A stretch of 64,000 bases of DNA, from the NCBI GenBank assembly GCA_035501495.1, contig DATJWB010000260.1, positions 1-64,000 on the forward strand. The letters run 5' to 3'. How positions within the stretch are numbered: the first letter of the stretch is position 1; the number at the start of each line of letters is the position of its first letter. This DNA comes from JAIQFL01 sp035501495. Its GTDB lineage: Bacteria > Acidobacteriota > Terriglobia > Bryobacterales > Bryobacteraceae. Below are positions 1 to 7,587 of this stretch, piece by piece. Made by a program: the position numbers and the translations under genes. The notes under the pieces are model-generated. The model did no database searches, was not told where the DNA came from, and saw only the letters and a list, made by a program, of their open reading frames with translations.

Positions 1-30
1 CTCCCCAGATCCACCCGCGCGTCGGCAAAA

Positions 31-78
31 TGCGTCCCGAGGAGTCGGGGCGCGGCAGGCAGGTGTGCCCGCGCCAAG
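31..78. repeat. REP-like palindromic repeat, copy 1
   Basis: This stretch has the same plan as the element at 39499-39554: a short GC hairpin (GTCCCGA...TCGGGGC) followed by CGCGGCAGGCAGG, two or three variable bases, and CCCGCGCCA. It sits directly before the transporter gene, so the first ATG of that reading frame (position 30) lies at the repeat edge and is unlikely to be the true start. Two copies are visible in the window. The family assignment is inference from that similarity. Confidence 0.55.
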
Positions 79-125
79 TTGCTCGCCCTGATTATTTCAT
101 ACCGCAAACCGCGATACGCTGGAAA

Positions 126-1022
126 TTGCATCGCCACCCTCTATTCAAGCCGTATCTGGCCTTGGTAGCGGTGTGCTTCTTCTGGGGAACCACGTACCTC
201 GGTATCCGCATGTCTCTCGAGTCTTTCCCGCCCCTGGTGCTGATGTCTCTTCGCTTTACCACTTCGGGATCCCTGATGCTGCTCTTTGCGCTTTCGCGAG
301 GCCTCTACCTGCCGCGCGGGCGTGAGTTGGCCGCTGCGTGTTTCAGCGGATTTCTCATCCTGGGAATCGGCAACGGCGGCCTGGTCTTCGCGGAGGTCTT
401 GATTCCTAGTGGAATCGCGGGCCTGATTGTCACCATCTCGCCATTCTGGATGGTCGGCGCGGAAGCCCTGCTTCCCGGCGGGGAGCGGCTGCACGCTCCC
501 ACCATCGCGGGCATGGCGGTCGGGTTGGCGGGCGCCGCTCTGCTCTTCACACCCGACCTCGGCCCGCATGCCGTGGATCGCAATCTGCTCAACGGGTTCC
601 TGTTGCTGCAGGTCGGGATGGCGGCATGGTCGTTCGGCTCGATTTTCCAGCGGCGGCAGGCCGGCAAAGCTCATCCCGTGATCGTTGGCGGCGTGCAGCA
701 ACTGGCGGCCGGCCTTACGCTGGCGCCGTTCGCACTGCTCTTTCCGGGACACCCGATTGCCTGGAGCATGCGGGGCGTGCTGGCTCTGCTCTACCTGGTG
801 TGCTTCGGATCGCTCGTAGGTTATAGCGCCTATGCCTACGCTCTCGACCGGCTGCCGGTGGCCATAGTCTCGGTTTATTCGTACGTGAATGCCGTGGTTG
901 CGGTGACCCTGGGCTGGCTTTTTTACCGTGAGCCGTTCGGGGTGCGGGAAGCCGTCGCGATGGCGATCATTTTCGCGGGCGTGGCCGTGGTGAAACGCTA
1001 TTCGCGCAAGCCGTCACGATAA
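126..1022 (+). CDS. EamA/DMT-superfamily membrane transporter
   Basis: The product is a polytopic inner-membrane protein of about 298 residues with some ten hydrophobic segments in two halves, the usual size and layout of EamA (drug/metabolite transporter) permeases. The first helix begins at PYLALVAVCFFWGTTYLG, which is the typical start of the first EamA repeat. Substrate cannot be told from sequence; amino acids or small metabolites are common in the family. The frame is open back to an ATG at 30, but that part overlaps a repeated element, so I prefer the TTG at 126 (preceded by GGAAA), which gives the short N-terminus typical of the family. The start is the least certain part of the call. 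The gene stands alone ahead of the GH44 gene. Confidence 0.8.
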   Translation: MHRHPLFKPYLALVAVCFFWGTTYLGIRMSLESFPPLVLMSLRFTTSGSLMLLFALSRGLYLPRGRELAAACFSGFLILGIGNGGLVFAEVLIPSGIAGLIVTISPFWMVGAEALLPGGERLHAPTIAGMAVGLAGAALLFTPDLGPHAVDRNLLNGFLLLQVGMAAWSFGSIFQRRQAGKAHPVIVGGVQQLAAGLTLAPFALLFPGHPIAWSMRGVLALLYLVCFGSLVGYSAYAYALDRLPVAIVSVYSYVNAVVAVTLGWLFYREPFGVREAVAMAIIFAGVAVVKRYSRKPSR

Positions 1023-1225
1023 TTTCGTTACCACAATAAATCCCGGCACAATCCCACAGGATTTTCCCGGGTTTCTTCATTGCCTCACTGGCTGCCAGCC
1101 AGTATGATCTGGTACGTAGATGTTCCCCTGCTACCCAAAGACAGCGGCGCCGGTGTCCCAGATCCGGCGATTCTGGACGCAGGACAGGCGCCGGCCTGCC
1201 ACGCAGTCCAGATCAAGGTGAAATT

Positions 1226-4108
1226 ATGTCTTTCTCCCGCGGCGCGGTGCCGCGATCATCTGCATTCCTCCTGGTGGCGTTCATCGCCCCGATTTTTGCG
1301 CAAAATCCCGCGACCACTGTCAATGTGGACGCCCAGGCCAGTCGCCACCCCATCAGCCCCAAGATCTACGGAGTGGCATTCGGTTCCACCGGAGACGTGA
1401 TGACGCTCAACGCTCCGCTCAACCGCTATGGGGGCAACTCCTCCACTCGCTACAACTGGCAGCTCAACGGCGACAATCGCGGCGCCGACTGGTATTTCGA
1501 AAGCTACGGCGACACCAGTTCGACACCCGGATACCGCGGCGACAACTTCATCACCACCACCCGTGCCGCCGGCGTAGGCGCGCAGCCTCTGATCACCATC
1601 CCCATGATCACCTACGTGGGAAATCTGGGCGCCAATCGCGCCAGCCTGCGCTCCTTCTCGGTCGCCAAATACGGCCCGCAGACCGCTACCGACCCCTACA
1701 ACTCCGATGCGGGCAACGGCATCAGCACCGCTGCGGGCAATCCTTACATCACCGGCAACAACCCCACCGATGCCAGCGTGGCCAATAGCCCGGCCTTCGA
1801 GATGAACTGGGTACAGCACATCATTTCAACCTGGGGACTCGCGGCCAATGGCGGCCTGCAGTATTACATCATGGACAACGAGCCTTCCATCTGGCACAGC
1901 ACTCACCGCGACGTCCATCCGGTGGGCGAGACCTACAGCGAACTCTACAACGACTTCGTCAACTATGCGGGCGGAATTCGCGCGCAGGACCCTAACGCTC
2001 TGATCGTCGGTCCCGAAGAGTGGGGCTGGCTGGGAATGTTCTACAGCGGCCTCGACCAGCAAAAGGGCGCCGGTCTTTCGACCTCCGATTACAATACGCA
2101 CAATCACACCTACCACTACCCCTGGCTGCTGCAGCAGCTTTACAGCTACCAGCAGACCACCGGCCAGCATCTTCTCAACGTGCTGAGCGTCCACTATTAC
2201 CCGCAGGACGGATCCTTTAGTAACGACGATTCGGCGGCTACGCAGCTCATCCGCAACCGGTCCACGCGCTCGCTCTGGGATCCTGCCTACGTCGATCAGT
2301 CCTGGATCAACCAGGTTGGGATCAATGGCGGGATTGTGGACCTGATCCCAAATCTCAAAAGCTGGGTAAGCCAGTATTATCCCGGCCTGCAAGTCGGCAT
2401 CACCGAATACAACTGGGGTGACGAGGCCAACCTGAACGGCGCTACCACGCAAGCCGACGTGCTCGGGATCTTCGGCAGGGAATCGCTGGATTTGGCGACG
2501 CGGTGGACTGTCCCCGCCAACCCGTCGCCGACGTATCTCGCGATGCAGATCTATCGCAACTACGATGGCAAGCTCTCGGCGTTCGGAGACACCAGCGTCT
2601 CGGACAGCGTCGCGAACCCCGACTATCTCTCCTCGTTTGCGTCCGTGCGCTCTTCCGATGGAGCCCTCACCGTGATGGTGATCAACAAGCAGACTGGCAG
2701 CACTCCGGTCACCATCAATCTGGCGAACTTCGGAACCACCGGGTCGGCCGACGCATGGCAGATCTCTTCGGCTACGCAAAACACCATCAACCACCTCGGC
2801 ACCGTAGCAGTCTCAGGCAACGCGATCACCACCACCGTTCCTTCCCAGAGCATCACGCTGTTTGTGATCACGCCCGGCAGCGGGGTCTCGATTCCTCCCG
2901 CTCCAACCGGCCTGGCGGCCACAGTGGGCCGCGGCACTGTCAGTCTCACCTGGAGCGCCGCCTCGGGCGCCACCAGCTATATCGTCAAGCGGGGGACGAT
3001 CTCCGGCGGACCATATGCCGCCGTCGGCACCGTCAATTCGCCGGCCACATCCTTCAACGACAGCGGACTGGTCAACGGGGTCACGTATTACTACGTCGTC
3101 TCCGCGGCCAACTCGGCGGGGACCAGTGGGAACTCGTCGGAGCTTGGCGCAACGCCAATCGTCCCGCCCACGTTCACCTCGTCGGCGACGGCCTCGCCCA
3201 ACCCGGACACCCAGGGGACCAGCACCAGCATCACCGCAACCGTCACCTGCACCGCCAACACTCTGGCCAATGGCAACGTACAGATCATGGTTCTCGATCC
3301 TAATAAGAATACCGCCGCGGTGCAGAATTTCACCGGCCAGAACTTCAGTGCGAACCAAGTCCACACCTACACCATGAGCCTGCTTCCGGCCTTGGCGGGC
3401 GCCTACACGGTGGAAGTGGGGGTCTTCAGCGCCACCTGGCAGTTGTGGAACTGGAATTCCTCGGCGGGCACCATCACGGTGGGCTCGTCTGTGTCGTTCA
3501 GTTCCTCGGCAACCGCGACCCCCTCCAGCATCGCTCAGGGCTCGTCGTCCAGTATCGCCTTCCATGTAAAGGACACTGGAACCGGCGGGCTGACCAACAC
3601 CAATGTCGAATTGCAGGTTTTCAACTCGTCGGGGAGTGCGGTTGCCACCAATGTCTGGAGCGGCCAGAATTTCAGTGCCGGCCAGACTTTGCAGTATACG
3701 TACACATGGACGCCCTCGGGCAGCGTCCCCGCGGGAACCTACACGGTCGAGATCGGTGTGTTCAACTCGAACTGGACCACCGATTACTACTGGAACGGCA
3801 ATGCCGCAACCATCACGGTTACGGCGGGACAATCGCCCCCGCCGGCTCCCACAGGCCTGACCGCCAAGTCCGGCACCGCCAAGGTCAGCCTGAGTTGGAA
3901 AGCCAGCACGGGAGCGAAATCGTACAATGTTTACCGCGGGACTTCCGCCGGCGGCGAGGGCGCCACGCCCATCAAGACTGGAGTCACCACCACCTCGTTC
4001 ACCGATACCGGTCTGACCAGCGGAACCCCTTATTACTACAAGGTAGCTGCGGTGAACGCCGCTGGAACCAGCGGCTTATCCAACGAGGCGTCGGCGAAGG
4101 CGCGTTGA
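1226..4108 (+). CDS. Secreted glycoside hydrolase family 44 endoglucanase/xyloglucanase, multimodular
   Basis: A signal peptide (residues 1-25, ending IFAQ) is followed by a GH44-like catalytic domain (about 28-550). Family hallmarks are RYGGNSSTRYNWQLN near residues 67-81, the acid/base Glu219 in MDNEPSIWH and the likely nucleophile Glu394 in ITEYNWG. A fibronectin type III domain (about 557-645), two related beta-sandwich modules (about 649-755 and 756-868, both containing GQNFSA and YTVE[VI]GVF), and a second Fn3 domain (871-960) follow. GH44 enzymes cleave internal beta-1,4 bonds of cellulose or xyloglucan; the two repeated modules may bind carbohydrate, which is inference. The ATG at 1226 has AAGGTGAA upstream. 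The gene is monocistronic, with a strong hairpin terminator downstream. Confidence 0.9.
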   Translation: MSFSRGAVPRSSAFLLVAFIAPIFAQNPATTVNVDAQASRHPISPKIYGVAFGSTGDVMTLNAPLNRYGGNSSTRYNWQLNGDNRGADWYFESYGDTSSTPGYRGDNFITTTRAAGVGAQPLITIPMITYVGNLGANRASLRSFSVAKYGPQTATDPYNSDAGNGISTAAGNPYITGNNPTDASVANSPAFEMNWVQHIISTWGLAANGGLQYYIMDNEPSIWHSTHRDVHPVGETYSELYNDFVNYAGGIRAQDPNALIVGPEEWGWLGMFYSGLDQQKGAGLSTSDYNTHNHTYHYPWLLQQLYSYQQTTGQHLLNVLSVHYYPQDGSFSNDDSAATQLIRNRSTRSLWDPAYVDQSWINQVGINGGIVDLIPNLKSWVSQYYPGLQVGITEYNWGDEANLNGATTQADVLGIFGRESLDLATRWTVPANPSPTYLAMQIYRNYDGKLSAFGDTSVSDSVANPDYLSSFASVRSSDGALTVMVINKQTGSTPVTINLANFGTTGSADAWQISSATQNTINHLGTVAVSGNAITTTVPSQSITLFVITPGSGVSIPPAPTGLAATVGRGTVSLTWSAASGATSYIVKRGTISGGPYAAVGTVNSPATSFNDSGLVNGVTYYYVVSAANSAGTSGNSSELGATPIVPPTFTSSATASPNPDTQGTSTSITATVTCTANTLANGNVQIMVLDPNKNTAAVQNFTGQNFSANQVHTYTMSLLPALAGAYTVEVGVFSATWQLWNWNSSAGTITVGSSVSFSSSATATPSSIAQGSSSSIAFHVKDTGTGGLTNTNVELQVFNSSGSAVATNVWSGQNFSAGQTLQYTYTWTPSGSVPAGTYTVEIGVFNSNWTTDYYWNGNAATITVTAGQSPPPAPTGLTAKSGTAKVSLSWKASTGAKSYNVYRGTSAGGEGATPIKTGVTTTSFTDTGLTSGTPYYYKVAAVNAAGTSGLSNEASAKAR

Positions 4109-4138
4109 TTCGGTGCCAAAACCTGCGGGGGCACGGCG

Positions 4139-4162
4139 TTTCCCCCAATTGGGTGGGGGAAA
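4139..4162 (+). terminator. Hairpin terminator after GH44 gene
   Basis: A perfect 9-bp inverted repeat, TTTCCCCCA and TGGGGGAAA, with a 6-base loop starts 31 bases after the GH44 stop codon. A CTTTTTC run follows shortly after at about 4168-4174. This fits a factor-independent terminator. Confidence 0.65.
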
Positions 4163-4273
4163 ACCCGCCTTTTTCCCAATGCCGGTCCCGCTTGTCCCGA
4201 TTTTTCGAGGCTTCTGATGTGGCCCTGAGAATGCACAAGCCAATAACCGGATAAACGACTCGGATTCGCCAAA

Positions 4274-4714
4274 ATGCAACTGACACGAGCCGCCGATTAC
4301 GCCGTGCGGGTGATGGTTCATCTCGCCGGACTGCCGCCGGACACGCGCGCCAGCCGCGCCGACCTGGCCCATGCGGCCGAGTGCCCGGAACAGTTTTTGT
4401 CCAAAGTCCTGCAGAGCCTGACGCATGCCGGCCTGGTGGTCTCGCACCGCGGCAATACCGGCGGCTTTCAACTCGCGCCCGCCCATCGCCATGCTTCGGT
4501 CCTGGAGGTGGTGGAGGCTGTGGAAGGTCCCATCCGGCTCAACCTCTGCCTGACCGGTCCGCACATGTGCGAACGACAGAACCAGTGCCCGATCCACGGT
4601 GTCTGGGCCGAGGCGCAAGCGGCCATGACCGCGGTTCTCAAGCGCGCCACTATTGCCGCACTGGCGGAAGAAGCGTCGCTGATGCGCATCTACGACGGCC
4701 CGGTCGGAAACTGA
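4274..4714 (+). CDS. Rrf2-family transcriptional regulator (IscR/NsrR type)
   Basis: The 146-residue protein starts MQLTRAADYAVRVMVHLA, the classic opening of the Rrf2 winged helix, and continues with the recognition region (QFLSKVLQSL) and wing (HRGNTGGFQL). Three cysteines at 92, 99 and 105 sit where IscR and NsrR bind their Fe-S cluster (spacing C-x6-C-x5-C), so it probably senses an Fe-S cluster, nitric oxide or redox state. Which one is not decidable from sequence. It is flanked by terminator-like hairpins on both sides, so it appears to be its own transcription unit. No target operator was recognised in the window. Confidence 0.88.
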   Translation: MQLTRAADYAVRVMVHLAGLPPDTRASRADLAHAAECPEQFLSKVLQSLTHAGLVVSHRGNTGGFQLAPAHRHASVLEVVEAVEGPIRLNLCLTGPHMCERQNQCPIHGVWAEAQAAMTAVLKRATIAALAEEASLMRIYDGPVGN

Positions 4715-4728
4715 CCGGCAGCGTCGAA

Positions 4729-4768
4729 AACCCCGCCGCGAATGCGCCGGACCCGGCATCGCGGGGTT
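4729..4768 (+). terminator. GC-rich hairpin after the Rrf2 gene
   Basis: Arms AACCCCGC (4729-4736) and GCGGGGTT (4761-4768) pair perfectly around a 24-base loop that itself contains GCCGG/CCGGC. It lies 14 bases after the stop codon. A clear U-tract is missing, so the call rests on position and stem quality. Confidence 0.45.
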
Positions 4769-4930
4769 CCGTCTCTCATCGGTGCTCCCGGATAGTCATC
4801 TTGAAGCACAGTATTGCCGGGTTGGCTTACCGTTTTGGATGTTGACGCCCTCCCGCACGAGAGCCCATAAGAATTACATGAGTCGAAGACGCCAATTGCA
4901 ATAATTCATACTAACAGGTCCTAAAATATC

Positions 4931-4959
4931 TTGACTTTGGATACTGATTGCTGTATCTC
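4931..4959 (+). promoter_or_regulatory. Candidate sigma-70 promoter for the S8 peptidase gene
   Basis: TTGACT (4931-4936) and TATCTC (4954-4959) are separated by 17 bases in an AT-rich island within otherwise GC-rich DNA. A start near 4966 would give a leader of about 350 bases before the peptidase gene. The -10 is only a partial match, so this is a candidate. Confidence 0.4.
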
Positions 4960-4965
4960 AACTTC

Positions 4966-5313
4966 TGGAGGCCTTCAAAAGCAACCCGCCCGGCATACAA
5001 CCGCTCACCATTCGAAGTGAGTATGGGGCGAGTAAGTGCATTTCTGTGGTTGCCGCGCGTCCTTTCGGCGCGGCATCGAGCCATCTACGCACACTCGTCA
5101 TCCGTCTACCGTCGTCCAGATTCGCGGTACGACTGGTTCGTCGTGTGCGGCCGAACGATTGTTCGGTAAAGGGCCGAAATCGTCCCCTTGAGCGGGGCCC
5201 TGAGCGTTACTGCGAAGGCCTTCCCCGAGTCGTAGCTGTTGCCGGGCCGGTTCCAGACCGTCGCGGCGCGAAACAACCATCAACACCGAAAAAAGCGGAG
5301 GAACAGTACTTCT
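4966..5313 (+). other. Long structured leader or intergenic region upstream of the S8 peptidase
   Basis: No convincing gene lies between 4715 and 5313. The part after the candidate promoter holds several perfect stem-loops: GCCGCGC/GCGCGGC (5052-5058 with 5068-5074), CCGAAC/GTTCGG (5151-5156 with 5161-5166) and a CCCC/GGGG stem near 5180-5195. They could fold as a structured 5' leader. I do not recognise a known riboswitch class. A ribosome-binding site (GCGGAGGA, 5295-5302) ends the region. Confidence 0.35.
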
Positions 5314-6573
5314 ATGCCAACAAAACTGAAAGAGGCCGCCAGCGCCCGCCGTTCGATGATCATCACTTTCAAACCGAAAGACCAGCGTCTCGAAAGAAAG
5401 AAGGACAAGGTGGAGATTGTCCAGGAGCTGATCTCTTCGGAGGTGCAGTTTGTCAAATCCGCGGAAGTCCAGACATTCGGAATGGGCCCGCAATCCGGCG
5501 TTGACCGTGAGACGCTCGGATACGATGTCAACCTCTATGAAGCTCCCATCGTGACTGCATCCTTGACTGATGCCGAGATTACCAAGGTGAGGAGCAACGC
5601 GAACGTCCTCGCTGTCGAGGAGGACGGCATGTGCTACGCCTTGCCGGAAGCCCTGGTGTTCGAAGGGCAGCCGTCAGTGCTGGCCGAGACCGTACCAATC
5701 GGAATCACGCAGGTGAAGGCCCCGCCGGCGTGGGACGCGTCCCGAGGAAAGGCAATCAACGTCGCCATTCTGGACACCGGCATTGACGCCACTCACCCGG
5801 ACCTCGCGGCGAACGTGAAAGGGGCGGTGAGCTTTGTCCCGGGTGAGACTCCGGCCGACGGGAACGGCCACGGGACTCACTGTGCCGGCACCATCGCTGC
5901 ACCGATCAATGGAATTGGCGTCGTGGGGGTCGCCCCGGCCGCGTCGATTTACGCCGTCAAAATCCTGTCCAACAGCGGTTCCGGCCAATGGAGCTGGTTA
6001 ATCGCCGGCATCACCTGGTGCATGCAGAACAACATGAAGATCCTGAGCATGAGCCTCGGTGGTTCCAGCGCTCCGGCTGCATTGGAGACGATCTGCAACG
6101 CCGCCTTCGACAAGGGGCTCCTGCTGGTCGCGGCAGCCGGAAATGCGGGCGCGCCCGTGCCTCCGGCGACCAGTAGCGTGACTTACCCGGGGAAATACAA
6201 GAAAGTGATCGCTGTTTCCGCCATCGACAACGCGAATGTCATCGCTTCATTCAGCAGCCGTGGGCCCGAGGTCGAACTCTGCGCGCCGGGAGTGAACGTA
6301 CTCTCCTGCGCGCCGGGAGGCGGCTACGCAACCAAGAGCGGCACCAGCATGGCGTGCCCCCATGTGTCCGGCGGAGCCGCAGTCGTTTGGGGCGCGCACC
6401 GCTTCGCCACCAATGTGCAAATCTTCGATCTCCTGACTGCTACCGCCGACAATCTCGGCGTGCCGGGCTGGGATCCGCTGTACGGTTACGGCCGCCTCGA
6501 TGTCGATCAGGCGGCGGTTATGCTTGCGCCTGCGCCGGCCATGGGGATGAAGGAGATCTCCATCGCCGCCTAG
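5314..6573 (+). CDS. Subtilisin-like serine peptidase (S8 family) with N-terminal propeptide-like domain
   Basis: From the ATG at 5314 (AGGAGGA-type site 11 bases upstream) the protein has 419 residues. Residues 1-115 form an inhibitor-I9-like pro-region ending NVLAVEEDGMCYAL. The S8 domain follows with Asp154 (AILDTGID), His186 (GNGHGTHC) and Ser345 (GTSMACPH), plus the oxyanion Asn in AAAGNAG. The triad is complete, so it should be active. No signal peptide or membrane segment is visible, unlike most secreted subtilases, so export may use another route or the enzyme may act inside the cell. A small protein resembling its pro-region is encoded convergently just downstream. Confidence 0.9.
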   Translation: MPTKLKEAASARRSMIITFKPKDQRLERKKDKVEIVQELISSEVQFVKSAEVQTFGMGPQSGVDRETLGYDVNLYEAPIVTASLTDAEITKVRSNANVLAVEEDGMCYALPEALVFEGQPSVLAETVPIGITQVKAPPAWDASRGKAINVAILDTGIDATHPDLAANVKGAVSFVPGETPADGNGHGTHCAGTIAAPINGIGVVGVAPAASIYAVKILSNSGSGQWSWLIAGITWCMQNNMKILSMSLGGSSAPAALETICNAAFDKGLLLVAAAGNAGAPVPPATSSVTYPGKYKKVIAVSAIDNANVIASFSSRGPEVELCAPGVNVLSCAPGGGYATKSGTSMACPHVSGGAAVVWGAHRFATNVQIFDLLTATADNLGVPGWDPLYGYGRLDVDQAAVMLAPAPAMGMKEISIAA

Positions 6574-6626
6574 TCGTAATCTCAGGAAGCCCTCACCGCA
6601 TCTGAAGCCGGTGAGCGTTCCTGGTT

Positions 6627-6658
6627 GTCCCGGCGGCGTCCCCCGATGCCGCCGGGAC
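6627..6658. terminator. Strong hairpin between convergent genes
   Basis: Perfect 11-bp arms GTCCCGGCGGC (6627-6637) and GCCGCCGGGAC (6648-6658) with a 10-base loop sit between the convergent peptidase and inhibitor-like genes. It could end transcription from both sides. No U-tract is obvious on either strand. Confidence 0.55.
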
Positions 6659-6690
6659 GCACGTTCCTTGGACCTCTGCCGGCGACGGCC

Positions 6691-6957
6691 TCAAGCCGAA
6701 CCACTAAGTGCGTGAACTTCGCCATCTTCTTCGACCAGTTCGACGTCGTTTCGCGCCGAGAGGCGCCGGATTGCGTCCGGTGAAGCGCTGCCGCTGACGA
6801 TATTGAATCCGCTGTATTGCATCTGAAACCCGGGATCGGCCACCGAGTCCGGAGAGGCTCCCTCTTTCAACGTTACGATGATGGAGAACCGAATCGAGGG
6901 ATCGCGGGCGGCGATACTCTCCATTTCCCGCAAACGCGAAGTAGGAATCTGTGCCAT
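6691..6957 (-). CDS. Stand-alone subtilisin propeptide-like (I9-type) protein, probable peptidase inhibitor
   Basis: An 88-residue protein starting MAQIPTSRL; AAAGGAG lies 5 bases before this ATG, which decides the start over an upstream in-frame ATG at 6996. Its body (IRFSIIVTLKEG to DVELVEEDGEVHAL) matches the shape of the peptidase's own pro-region: an N-terminal strand IITFK/IIVTLKEG, a segment predicted to run strand-helix-strand, and the ending [DN]V-x-x-VEEDG-x-x-[YH]AL. I9-like proteins without a protease domain are known as intramolecular-chaperone or inhibitor homologues in fungi and bacteria. Function here is inferred from that resemblance and from its position opposite the S8 gene. 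Confidence 0.65.
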   Translation of the reverse strand: MAQIPTSRLREMESIAARDPSIRFSIIVTLKEGASPDSVADPGFQMQYSGFNIVSGSASPDAIRRLSARNDVELVEEDGEVHALSGSA

Positions 6958-7008
6958 GGAGACTCCTTTCCGCTCCGATTGTAGCGCCACGAGCAATAGC
7001 AGCCCACC

Positions 7009-7587
7009 CTACCGGAGGGGAATCTCGAAGTAGAGAAGTTCCCGGTTGCTCGCCGCTTCCACCAATCCGCTCAGATAGACCGTGGCGGTGGAATGCAGCC
7101 CCGTTTGAAAGTACAGGAATCCACTGGCACTGTTGCCGGCCGGCAGCATCTCCGCCATCAGCGCGCGCCCTTCGATCTCCCACGCCTCCAGCGGGTTCTT
7201 CTTCTTGATGCTGATCGGCCCGGGAATCGTAGTCGGGCGTTTTCCGCCGTTCAGATACTTCACGTCCTTGGCGGGGGTGGCCTCCACCCGGTCTCCTCCC
7301 GGTCCGACGTACTCGGCCTTCACCCGGTCGAGGCGGATGGTCTTGTCGCTGTCGTTCTGGATCACCACCAACACCGGAAGGATGCCGTACTGATAGGGAT
7401 TCAGCTTGCCAAAGGCGGCCTTGATCTTGTCGGCCGAGGTATAGGCCTCCACGCCGATGGTGACCTTGTCGTTGGTCTGGTGTCGGTAGCTGGCGGCCGG
7501 ACCCGCCTTGAAGGTGGCGTCCTTGTCCGCGGCAAACGCCGCCGCTATACTCATAAGTAGAGCCAAACGTTTGAAAACAAAAGGCAT
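7009..7587 (-). CDS. Secreted protein of unknown function
   Basis: The 192-residue product has a clear signal peptide (MPFVFKRLALLMSIAAAFA). The mature part is rich in beta-strand pattern and includes VLVVIQNDSDKTIRLDRVKAEYVGPGG, a stretch typical of extracytoplasmic beta-sandwich proteins. I do not recognise a named family. The start codon lies inside the first codons of the divergent KdtA-LpxK gene, so the two 5' ends overlap by about 17 bases if both starts are right. The downstream neighbour on the same strand is the inhibitor-like gene, 51 bases away. Confidence 0.6.
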   Translation of the reverse strand: MPFVFKRLALLMSIAAAFAADKDATFKAGPAASYRHQTNDKVTIGVEAYTSADKIKAAFGKLNPYQYGILPVLVVIQNDSDKTIRLDRVKAEYVGPGGDRVEATPAKDVKYLNGGKRPTTIPGPISIKKKNPLEAWEIEGRALMAEMLPAGNSASGFLYFQTGLHSTATVYLSGLVEAASNRELLYFEIPLR

